Source: Solanum dulcamara (taxonomy: Eukaryota > Streptophyta > Magnoliopsida > Solanales > Solanaceae). Taken from it: a stretch of 64,000 bases of DNA. The position numbers and the translations under genes are program-made. Under the pieces are notes generated by a model that made no database searches, had not been told where the DNA came from, and saw only the letters and a list, made by a program, of their open reading frames with translations. Shown here piece by piece: positions 10,417-20,376 of the stretch; within the stretch, counting starts at the first letter, position 1; every line of letters begins with the position of its first letter. Location of the stretch: positions 77,450,001 to 77,514,000 of the forward strand of contig NC_077240.1 of the NCBI RefSeq assembly GCF_947179165.1. The letters run 5' to 3'.

Positions 10417-13400
10417 TGTAACACCCAGAATTGTTTTCGCAAAGACTCGAACATTTCTTCACGTGTGTGTAGATTCGAACCGAAGGACTTGTAATTTTAT
10501 ATATGAGTTAGGATTAATTCCTAAGTATTTGAAGTGTATTAGATATGCTTTAGGGGTCATAAGGAATCTCTAACACCAAGTCGAGTCCAAAGAATTTCTA
10601 TCGATTAAGTTTTCAGATGAGTTAGTATAAGGGTGAACTTCAAATGACCATATCTCTTTGAATATAACAAACTAGGTGGCCCACAACCCACCAAATTAAA
10701 GGTATTTGAATCTTCTTTCCAACGCCACCAATATTGTAATTTTTGGGTTTGGAGTCAAAAGTTATGATCCTTTTACTACAGACTAGTACTGCAGGAATTT
10801 CAGGCCTGGACTCTAACTGCAGAAAATTTAGGCTTGGCGCTTCAGTGGCACCCGACGCCACTATAGCGCCAAAAAATAGCCTCAGTAGTTTGTCCCTTAG
10901 CGCTGTAGTGGCGCATCGCGCCACTATAGCGCCAACAAGATTTTCGCCCAATTTTTCAGATTTTGAAGAGGGGCAACCTGGACATTTTTCCTAAACATAT
11001 ATATCCTAACTTGGAATGTTTTGGGATCATTTTTCAGCCTTCTCACCTCCCAAAAACCCTAATCTTCATCCCCTTTTCTCTTCCAAACATCTCCAACAAG
11101 ATTTGCCCTCAAAAGCTCAAGGATTCAAGCTTCACATTGAAGACCCAACAACAAGGTTTTTTCAAAATCTACTCTAAGGTATGTAAGACTAACCTAAAAT
11201 ATGGATTGAGTTCTTCCATATGCCCCATAGATGTGTCGAATGAAGATGGTGAAAGACTTGGACCTTCTATGAAGGTTTTCTTGAAATTTTCCTAACCTCT
11301 AGAATATTTTTATATACTAGTAATTGATTGGTGATTTTCATGACTTAAATTCTTGAAAAGTTATCTTTCATATTATTGATTACAAATGAATCTTTGTATA
11401 TGAATTTATATGTATTGATAGTGTTCTTGAATTGAGTTTTGTTGTGAGTATGGATTCATGTATTCATTTACATGAACCCAAGACGAGATTTCTTTTGTCA
11501 TAATTGTCTTGAGGTTGAGATTGATGATTTTTTGTATGCATTGGTTGGGTCAAAAAGAATGAATTGGGGTAGTTATGAATGTAAAAGGCATAAAAAGGAA
11601 ACAAAACCTTGGTAGAGTTAGAATGTCCTTTTGTTTCTATAAATGGAATATAGAATTAAATAAGAATTTTGGAGCAAGATGTTTGATAATGATGTGAATG
11701 ATGATCTTTGATAATGATGTGAATGATGATGTTGATAATGATGTGAATAATGACGTTTGATGATGATGTAAATGGTGATGTTTGATGATGATGTGAGTGA
11801 TGGTTATCTTTAAACATATGTAGAATGATTGATGAAGAGGTATGTTGATGATGATGCTTGAGGTGAAGTGGATTGGAGTCTAATGTGATTATGTGATATG
11901 TGATTTGCATGAATTGATTTGATTGGAGTCTTATGAGCATTTTGAAAATAAATGATATTTTGAGAAGGAGTTTTAAATAAATGATTTGTGAACATTTTTG
12001 CATAAACTATTTTGAGTTCAAAGAATGATTATTTTCATCCTTGATTTAAAAAGAGTTTAAGAAAGATTTGAGTTTGAAAAGTCTCTTAATTATCACTTTG
12101 AACATGAGTATTTTGAGTATAAATGAGTTGAGTATTTTTACATAAAAATATTTATTTTGAGTTTGAGTGGAGGAGTTGAAATTATATTTTAAATGCATCT
12201 AATATTTTCTGCATTCATTGAGTTGAGATGGTATCAAATTTAAAGAGAAGAGTTTGATGATTTGAGATGAGTCGATTTGAAAGAAGGTCCAATGAGGCCA
12301 GATTTGATTGAGTTTTGGAAAGAGTCCAATGAGACTAAATAAGTATTTTGAGTATTTTACTCATTTGATAGATGTGAGCCTATTGAGTCTTGGGAGGGGT
12401 ATCGAGCACCGAATTGGGTAAGAGTATAGTCCATACTCGAACCAATAAACTACGTCGCCAAATGTAGGAGAGGATTGAACCGTTAAAGTCAGATGTTTCC
12501 TAAAAAATTACTGTCCTTACATTATAGGACTTGATTGGTTATGGATCCATGATTGTTGATTCGTTCTTACCCTGGCAAGGTATGAACGGACGTGGCAACA
12601 ACATTGACTTGTTATACTATCACTCGCTCATATGGTGATAGTTGTCGGTTAGAAAAATTCCCAATTGAATGGATTGTGCTTGATATGAGTGGTTTGGTTG
12701 TGATTATAAATGATTGGGTTGAATTGTAAAACATTGCATAATTTAATTTGCATATCTATTGAGCTGAGTCCTTTGACTTTATGGTGGAGTTGATTGTGCA
12801 TGATTGGATTGGATTAGGTGATATGTGATTGATTGGATTAAATGATATGTGGTCGGATAGTGTACGATTGGATTGGATTGAATAGAATGATGTGTGATTG
12901 GGTTGAATAGAGTGGTATGTGATTGGATGGGATCGAATTGTAAATGATTTGATTGAAATGTATTGTACATGATGGGATTGGATTGTATGGTATATGATTG
13001 GTCTTTGTCTAAAAATGTATTCTTACTTTAGATTTATGACACTTTGATTGAGTCTCTCTTATCTTTTTGATTTGAGATATTTGAACCAACGTTATTCTTC
13101 TTTGAGGTATGTTTCATTCAGCCATATTACATACTCGTACATTTCATGTATTGACGTCCATTTGGACCTGCATCGTTTCATGATGCAGAGACAAATTTAA
13201 GAGATCGTCAATAGGAGTACCATTGAGGATCTACACACACTCAACATATTGGTGGGTCCTTCCCTACATTCGGAGGACACTGTTTATGTTATTCTTGTGT
13301 TGAGTTAGCCCTTTTCATTTTGATTTGAGGTAGCCATGAACATGTCATTGACACCAATTAGATAGTAGTGATAGAGACTTCATAGACTAGATAGTGATGG

Positions 13401-13668
13401 GTCGATTGAGTATTTTCTTTCCTTGAATTATTCTTGTCAAACTATGTTTTAACGACATAAATTGGAGTTCGATTTGTTGGCCCATGACCTTTATTCTTTG
13501 AGTTAGATTGATAATTTGAGTTGCCCACTAAATTATTTCTTTATTTTAAACTTTCTGCTGATTGATTGATATTGAATGGATATGTGATTGGACCAAGTGG
13601 TTCGCTTGGGGACCAGCAATGGTCTTCAAGTGCCGGTCATGTCTAGGGTACCCTCTCGGAGCGTGACA
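10417..13668 (+). mobile_element. Solo LTR, group 1, target duplication GTAAG
   Basis: Starts TGTAACACCCAGAATTG and ends CGGAGCGTGACA, with perfect GTAAG on both sides (10412-10416, 13669-13673). At 3252 bp it is the reference for group 1. In order: palindromes (10829-10942), TATATAT region (10998-11004), telobox-like AAAACCCTAA (11052-11061), splice-donor-like AAG/GTATGTAAG (GT at 11179), GATGATGTG repeats (11690-11800), a GATTGGATT-rich zone (12780-12990), a hairpin with GCAG at 13185-13188, and the conserved 3' end. No internal domain is present. Confidence 0.92.
10998..11004 (+). promoter_or_regulatory. TATA-like element of a group 1 LTR
   Basis: TATATAT lies about 55 bp after the palindrome array and is followed by a pyrimidine-rich leader with a telobox-like AAAACCCTAA. 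The same order is seen in the other LTRs, so this is the best candidate for the LTR core promoter. The transcription start is inferred, not seen. Confidence 0.5.
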
Positions 13669-14279
13669 GTAAGACTGCATACAATAGACCCTTGTGGTTA
13701 GGCCCTTCTTCGGACCCTGTGCATAATGGGAGTTTTAGTGCAGCGGACTGCCCTTTTTACTGGATTAAGTTGTCCCTCCTCTTGGATGGTATACTAATCC
13801 CGGAATAAAATAGGTAAATGACAAATATATCCATTTAAATATTTTTTATACCTCACTTTTCACATTAATTCATATGTATTTATATTATTTTTAATACCAT
13901 ATATAACAACATTCACTACTTAATTTTTATGATAATTCTTCCTATTAAAAAATTAAACTATATAATATAATTTTTATTTATAAATTTATTTGACTAATTA
14001 TTATATTTATTTATATTTTGATTTCTCATAAATCCTTTTTTACTTTAACAAACTTAAAATAAAAATTTTATTTTAAAATTAATTAAGAAGAAAGTTTTAT
14101 TTTTAAATACATACGGACATCATGAAAATGCACATAAAAATATTTAAGGTAAAGAAGATGAAATTTTTATTTTAAGAATGAATATTGAATAACTAAAGCT
14201 TGCAAAGAAACTCGTATTCAAACCAAATGACCGGCCTTAAGGTGTTAAAAGATATAAAACAAGTTAAAAAAGGAGTTCC

Positions 14280-14713
14280 TTGGTTCCAATCTATGAGAAT
14301 GAAGGAGATATTCATAGTTTCAAAAATTAGTGTGGAATAAAGCATACGAGTCAAAGAAGAAACATTGGGATTAAGTGATAGAGTTAAGATTTAGCGACAT
14401 GATACAGGAGATGGAGAATCAGTTTGAAGTTATCCCTGGTAGATCTTCAGCAAAGATTATATTACTCTTTAGAAAATTGATGAAAATTTATGGGGAGAGA
14501 AAAAGGATCTCCACATAAAATTCATTGACATAAAGAAATTTAGATTATAGAGTGCTAATAAAAATGTTCTATAGAGTTCTTGTAAAGAAAAGAGTTAATA
14601 TAAATATAGAAAGGCCATATAAGAAAGAGCGGTAACAAGCATGAAAACGAGGTGACAAAGGATCTTTCCACAACAATAGTTTTACAGCATCAATCTACCT
14701 TATGCCTGGGTTT
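14280..14713 (+). pseudogene. Decayed LINE reverse-transcriptase fragment
   Basis: Across frame breaks one can read MENQFEVIPGRSS, RKLMKIYGERK, KFIDI and AVTSMKT, followed by a block like SIYLMPGFV. These match the NQFGFMPGRST, DLEKAYD and LSPYLFALV stretches of plant LINE-type reverse transcriptases. The frame shifts and stops repeatedly, and the catalytic FIDLEKAYD block has become FIDIKKFRL-like. The LTR fragment at 14719 interrupts it, and a LINE-like 3' tail follows at about 14880. Confidence 0.6.
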
Positions 14714-14718
14714 GTTAA

Positions 14719-14857
14719 TGTCACACCCCGGGAGGGTACCCTAGACGTGACCGACACTCGAAGACCATTTCTGGTCCCCAAGCAAACCACTTGGTCCAAT
14801 CACACATCCATTCAATATCAATCAATCAGTGGAAAGTTTAAAATAAAGAATAAGTGT
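14719..14857 (-). repeat. LTR fragment, minus strand (3' end of an LTR)
   Basis: Begins with the reverse complement of ...GGGTGTGACA and follows the 30572 solo LTR for about 140 bp (GGGTACCCTAGACG and CCATTTCTGG blocks), then breaks off. The next recognisable piece of the same kind of LTR resumes at 16314, so a rearrangement replaced about 115 bp of LTR with about 1.46 kb of other DNA. Confidence 0.7.
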
Positions 14858-15713
14858 AAGATATGTATAATACATAATTTAAATGATAGATTACTTTATA
14901 ACAGAATAAATGGACCTGAATAGAGCGGAACATACATAGAAGATTTATATAGCCACCCCAAAGTAGTATTGATTAACCAAATTTTTATCATTTACTGGGT
15001 ATCTGTTTATGGAGAAAAGTTTTCTGAAGTAACATACCTACATCTTTTCTTCTTAGAAATTTTTCTTTGACGCCCTATTTATTTTGATCCTTGTTACAAA
15101 TCAATGGCACTTAAGGTTTTAGTCTAAATTTTGGTAGATCAGTGTGAATTCTTAAATATATATTGAGCTTGCCTTGATGGTGAATTCTTGATATTTTGTT
15201 AAAGATTTAGTAACTGTATCGAGTCTAATGTTACAGGTCCGTTTTGGGGCAAAGTTAGAGAAGCTGCTGAGAAAAAGGTGAGTCATGTTATCATCTTTTG
15301 CTATAAATTTTTTTCATGGGTGATCATGAACAATGTTCCTAATCACATGCTATTAGATGTCGATGTAGCACCAGAAGAGAATAGATAAAAATGGAAAGGA
15401 ATTGAGAGATGCAGGAGAAGAGATTGTTTTTTGAAAAAAGAAAGATCAATTCATAAATTATTATTTGTTAAGTGTTATTCGAATCTTCTCAAAGAAATAA
15501 AATAAGGTTTTATACATGAAATAGTAATCCTGAACTGTCAGACCTTGAAACATGGAACTCTATATGTAACTAGAAGAATAAGGCCATTTAGAACTCAAAA
15601 TATCCTAGTTTGGGAAGTCGCGTGTTGAAGTTTTTGTGAGTGAAATTGAATTTAATTATAGATCAACATCTCACTAAAAAATATATTTATTAAAATCCAT
15701 AAGAAAGCTGATA

Positions 15714-15717
<4 letters not shown>
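14858..15717 (+). other. LINE-like 3' tail and unassigned DNA with a possible small exon
   Basis: 14890-14985 resembles LINE 3' tails (a TGGACCTGAATAGAG-type block followed by ATTTATATAGCCACCCC). Beyond it I recognise no repeat. At 15237-15277 a 41-nt stretch is bounded by ACAG and GTGAGT, as an exon would be, and can read GPFWGKVREAAEKK. It is too short to call a gene. 15400-15717 is AT-rich with nothing I can assign. Confidence 0.3.
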
Positions 15718-15744
<27 letters not shown>

Positions 15745-16313
15745 TTTAAACTTGCATTATATATTGATGTTGAGATAATGTTGAGTTCTGAGCCGAGTCT
15801 TCCTGAGAGGAGTTTCTTGATATTTGTCCTTACTTTCCTGCCATTTTACATACTCGTACATTTTATGTACTGACTTTATTCGACCTGCATCATTTTATAA
15901 TGCAGATACAGGTGTTAGAGATTCTAAACAGGCGCATCGTTGAAGATCATTTCTTTCCATCTATTTGGTGAGCCCTTCTTGTATTAGGAGGAACTCCTTA
16001 TCCGTTTATTATTGTTGAGTTTGATGTTTCTTTTGAGGTAGACATGGACATGTCATTGGCACCATCTGATAGTGTTATAGGCTTCATAGATAGAGTTTAA
16101 TGATGTAATCGGAGTAGTTTTCCTTTGAAACTACTTCTTCTAAGGATTATTTCTTTCCTTTGATGTTGATGGCGCCCCCACATAAGTATACTTATTTTCA
16201 CTTAAGTATTCCGCTGATGAACTAATGAGTGATGAAATCAAGTGGTTCTCTCAGAGGCCAAAGATGGTTTCTGAGTACCGACCACGCCTAGGGTACCCTC
16301 TCAAGGCGTGACA
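15718..16313 (+). repeat. Group 3 LTR fragment, 5' truncated
   Basis: From an (ATT)n run (15718-15742) it follows the last 580 bp of the solo LTR 60640-62796, including the GCATCATTTTATAATGCAG hairpin and the end AAGGCGTGACA at 16313. The left three quarters are missing. TATCT follows and may be the right target duplication. Confidence 0.8.
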
Positions 16314-17143
16314 TATCTAATCTATGAAGTCTCTATTACTACTATCTAATTGCTGCCAATGACAGGTTTATGGCTACCTCAAATCAGAATGAAAAGACTA
16401 AACTCAATGCAAAAATAACATAAGTGGTGTCCTTCTAATTTAGGAAAGGACTCACCAATAAGCTGAGTGTGAATAGATCCTCAATGGTGCGCCTATTGAT
16501 GATCTCTTAAACCTACCTCTGCATCATGATATGATGTAGGTCCAAATGAACGTTAGTATGTGGAATGTACGAATTACAAATATGGTAGAATGAAATAATA
16601 CCGATTCAAATATCTCAAGTCATAAATATAAGAGATACTCAATCAAGGTATCATAAGTCTAAAGTAAGAACACAATTTAGACAGAAAAAATCATATACAA
16701 TCCAATTCAATCCAATCCAATCATTTACAATTCGATCCAATCCAATCATATACAATCTGGTCCAATCCAATCGTATACAATCCGATCCAATCCAATCATA
16801 TACAATCTAATTCAATCCAATAATTTATAATTCAACCACATACCATCCAATCCAACCCAACTCAATCATGTACAATCTAATTTAATCCAATCCAATCATT
16901 TACAATCTAATCACACACCATCCAATCCAATTCAATCATATACAATCAACTCAATAATAAAGTCAAAGGACTCTACTCAATAGATATGAAAATTAGAATT
17001 TAGCAATGTTTTACAATTCAACTCAATCATCTACAATATCAATAAAACCAATCATATCATGCACAATCCACTCAATTTGGGAGTTTCTTTAACCGACAAA
17101 CTTCACCTATAAGCCAGTGATGTACAACAAGCCGACGTTGTTG
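16314..17143 (-). repeat. LTR piece, minus strand, left part of the nested host LTR
   Basis: Reads as the reverse complement of the 3' part of a group 1-like LTR (CTATGAAGTCTCTATTACTA, then ACTCACCAATAAGCTGAGTG) and passes through an imperfect CCAATCATATACAAT array at 16690-16960. It stops at 17143, where the plus-strand solo LTR begins, and the sequence resumes at 29021 with CCACGTCCGTCC. Confidence 0.75.
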
Positions 17144-19086
17144 TGTAACACCCCAGAATTTGTTTCTGCAAAGACTCAAACATTTCTTCACGTGTGTGTG
17201 GACTCGAACCAAAGGACTTGTAATTTTATATATGAGTTAGGATTAATTCCAAAGCATTTGAAGGGTATTAGACGTGGTTTAGGGTCATAAGACATCTCTA
17301 ACACCAAGTTGAGTCCAAAGAATTAGTCCTGACTAAGTTTCCAAATAAGTTCGTATAAGGGTCAACATCCAACGACCATATCTCTTTGAATATATCGGAC
17401 TGGGTATCCCATAACCTACCAAATTAGAGTTCTTTGAGTCTTCTTTCCAACGCCACCAAGATTGCAATTTTTGGAGTTCAGAGTCAAAAGTTATGACCTT
17501 GTTTCTGCAGACTAGTACTGCGGAATTTCAAGTATGGACTCTAAACACAGAAAATTTAGGATTGGCGCTGCAAGGGCGCGACGCGCCACCATAGCGCCAT
17601 AAAATAGCCTCAGTAATTTGTTCCTTGGCGCGACGTGCCACTATTAGATGTGTAGGATTTTTAAGCCCATTTTCCAGAACCCCAAAAATTTAGGCTTGGC
17701 GCTACAAGGGCAAGACGCTCCACTATAGCGCCAAAAAACAGCCTCAGTAGTTTGGTCCTTGGTGCGATGCACCACTATTAGGTTGCAGGGTTTTTAAGCC
17801 TATTTTGACTTTGTGCTGTAGTGGGGCGGCGTGCCACTATAGCGCCAGGAGAGTTTTTGCCAGTTTTCCAGATTTTTGAGGAAGGGCAAATTGGACTTTT
17901 TCCCTAATTATATATACCCTCACTTGGAACGTTTTGGGATCATTTTTCAGTCCCTTCACCTCCCTAAAACCCTAATCTTCATCCCCTTTTCTCTTCCAAA
18001 CATCTCCAATAAGAAATCCTCTCAAAGGCTCAAGGATTCAAGATCTTCAAGTCATGTCTTTGGGTTTCAGTGGGATGTTCTTCATTTCCAGGTATATAAG
18101 GCTAACCTAAAATATGGATTGACTCCTTTCATATGCCCATAGATGTGTTGGATAGAAGTTGTGAAAGATTTGAACCTTCTATGAAGGTTTTCTTGAAATT
18201 TCCTAAACTATAGAATCTTACTAAAATATGTTAATGATGTTCTTGAGTTGACTTTGTTGAGAGTATGGATTCATGTATTCATTCACATGAACCCAAGATG
18301 AGATTTCTTTTTGTTCATAATTTATCTTGAGGATAAGATTGATGGTTTTTATGTATAATAAAAATAATATTATTTTCATAGTGAAATGAGGTATTCTTTT
18401 ACATGAGTTTGATGAAATTGATTTTGAGTTATATGAGAATTGGGATAGTTATGAATGTGAATGGCATAAAAAGAAATAAAACATTGGTCGAGCTAGAATG
18501 TCCTTTTTTCCCTATAAATTGAACGTAGAATTAAATAAGGATTTTGGAGTAGGTGTTTGATGATGATGTGAATGATGATATTTGATGATGATGTGAATGA
18601 AGAGGCTATGTTGAGGAGGATGTTATGTGATGAAGTGGATTGGAGTTTAATGTGATTATGTGATTATGTGATTTGCATAATTTAATCTGATTGGAGTCTT
18701 ATGAACATTTTGAAAATAAATGATTTTTTGAGAAGGAGTTTTAAATAAATAATTTGTGAACATTTTTGCATAAACTATTTATACACTATTTTGAGTTTAA
18801 AGAGTGATTATTTTCATCTTTGATTTAGAAAGAGTTTAAGCATAAATTGAGTTTGAAAGAGTCTCTTAGATTCTCATTTTTGAACACAAGTATTTTGAGT
18901 ATAAATGAGTTGAGTATTTTTACTTTAAAAATGTCGATTTTTGAGATTGAGTTGAGATTGTATCAATTTTAAAGAAAAAAGTTTGATAATTTGAGATGAG
19001 TCGATTTGAAAGAAGGTACAATGAGGCTTGATTTGATTTGAGTTTTGAAAAGAGTCCAATAAGACTAAATGAGTTGATTTGAAAGA

Positions 19087-20160
19087 GTCCAATGAGAATA
19101 GAGTTGATGAGTTGGCAATGTCCCACATGAAACTAGCCGTGAGGGCTTGTTTGAGATGATTGGAGGGAGTCTTATGAGCATAGAGTTATGGGAGGAGTAT
19201 CGAGCACCAAAGCGGGTAAGAGTATAGTCCATACTCGAACCCCAGAAACTACGCTGCCAACGTAGGTAGGGATGGAACAGTTAAAGTCGGATGCTTCTCG
19301 TGGGATCGAACTGTTAAAGTCGAATGTTTCCCATTTTATTGTCCTGAAATGATAGGACTTGACTAATCGATGTTATCCATGATTAGGGAGGCATTCATGC
19401 CCTGGCAAGGTATGAACGGACGTGACAACAACGTCCAATTGTTGTACTATCACTGGTCATAGGTGATGGTTGTCGGATAAGAGAAACTCTCATTTAGGTC
19501 TTGATAGTACTCCGAGTCAGTTGAGTTGAGTGGCTTGTGATTGGTCCCGTCTAAACCATTTCTTGTTAGACTTAGGGCACTTGAGTGAGTTGTTATGTAT
19601 ATATATATATATATGAGTTGAGATCCTGAGTTGATATTGATGTTTTCTTGATATTTGTTTTATCCGGCCATTTTACATACTCATACATTCCATGTACTGA
19701 CGCCATTTGGCTTGCATCATTTCATGATGCAGAGATAGGTACTAGAAATCATCAACCGACACTCCGTTAAAGATCCACATACACTCCAGCTAGTTGGTGA
19801 GTCCTCCTAGTTTCCGGAGGATGTTGAGCTTTCTTATATAGTTTTGTTGTCGTTTCATTTATTTTGATTTTTGGTGGCAATGGGCTTGTCATCGGCACCT
19901 TCTAGACTTTGATAGAGGCTTCATAGACTAGAGTGTGGGAAGGTTGGACTACTACGTTGAGAAGTCTTATTATATTTGTGTTGATGAGATGATAGTGATT
20001 GACCCTCGGCCTTTATATTATGAATCGTATGTTATGATTGAACCCTCTTATGAGCGAATGTGATTGAATGATAGTATGACTGAATCAGGTGGTTCGCTTG
20101 AAGGTCCGAAATGGGTTTCGAGTGCCGGTCACATCTAGGGTATCCTCCCAGGGCGTGACA
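19087..20160 (+). repeat. 5' LTR remnant of element B
   Basis: Matches the last 1.07 kb of the 3' LTR (26630-27695) and ends CAGGGCGTGACA at 20160, just before the primer binding site. The LTR promoter part is gone, so this copy could not drive transcription of the element. Confidence 0.85.
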
Positions 20161-20164
20161 AACA

Positions 20165-20176
20165 TGGTATCAGAGC
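20165..20176 (+). other. Primer binding site, element B
   Basis: TGGTATCAGAGC, complementary to initiator tRNA-Met, four bases after the LTR end. It is not a tRNA gene. Confidence 0.92.
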
Positions 20177-20376
20177 ACAGAGTTCAAGAGTCCTAGAGAG
20201 TCTATGAAGCCGTGTCTAGTAGAGTCTTACTTATGGGTGTGTTGTGCACCACACTTATAATCAGGAGGCTATGAGACATTAGGAATTGTTTCACTTCTTT
20301 CATACTCTGAATTAGTGCGATAGAGTTAAACTCTATAAATCTCCTTTCTAATTCGTGCGTTTATACATTATAGATA

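Larger units (their letters stand above)
10319..13758 (+). mobile_element. tRNA-derived SINE (Au-like), split by a solo LTR
   Basis: The left part (10321-10416) has a tRNA-like head, with a box A region in GGAGTAACTGGTAAAG and a box B in CGGGTTTAAGCC. The right part (13674-13758) continues with GACTGCATACAATAGACC and ends in CTGCCCTTTTT, the typical tail of the Au SINE widespread in Solanaceae. The two parts add to about 181 bp, the usual size of that family. The break point is exactly the target duplication of the solo LTR. It is a retroposon, not a tRNA gene. Confidence 0.8.
10186..14236. mobile_element. PIF/Harbinger-like MITE, split by later insertions
   Basis: Left end GGGGCCGTTTGGTGTGAA (10186) and right end TTCAAACCAAATGACCGGCC (ending 14236) are imperfect inverted repeats, and both are flanked by TTA (10183-10185, 14237-14239), the usual Harbinger/Tourist target duplication. 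Removing the nested SINE and solo LTR leaves about 610 bp of AT-rich sequence without coding capacity. The superfamily call rests on the TTA duplication and the GGGCCGTTTGG-type end. Confidence 0.65.

Noticed and set aside
12779..12970. Ser/His/Gln-rich short frames in the GATTGG zone (also 28005-28268, 11656-12003)
   Set aside because: Products of simple repeats in LTRs; composition follows the repeat and no copy is conserved as protein.
16690..16960. CCAAT-rich array as centromeric satellite or promoter CCAAT boxes
   Set aside because: It is the reverse complement of the GATTGG zone inside an LTR, irregular and short.
17144..20160. 17144-20160 as one chimeric 5' LTR of element B
   Set aside because: The first 1.95 kb is group 1 sequence whose missing right part is found at 27696-29015, so it is the insertion target and not B's own LTR.
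20165..20176. tRNA-Met fragment as an RNA gene
   Set aside because: It is only 12 bases, placed next to the LTR end, so a primer binding site.
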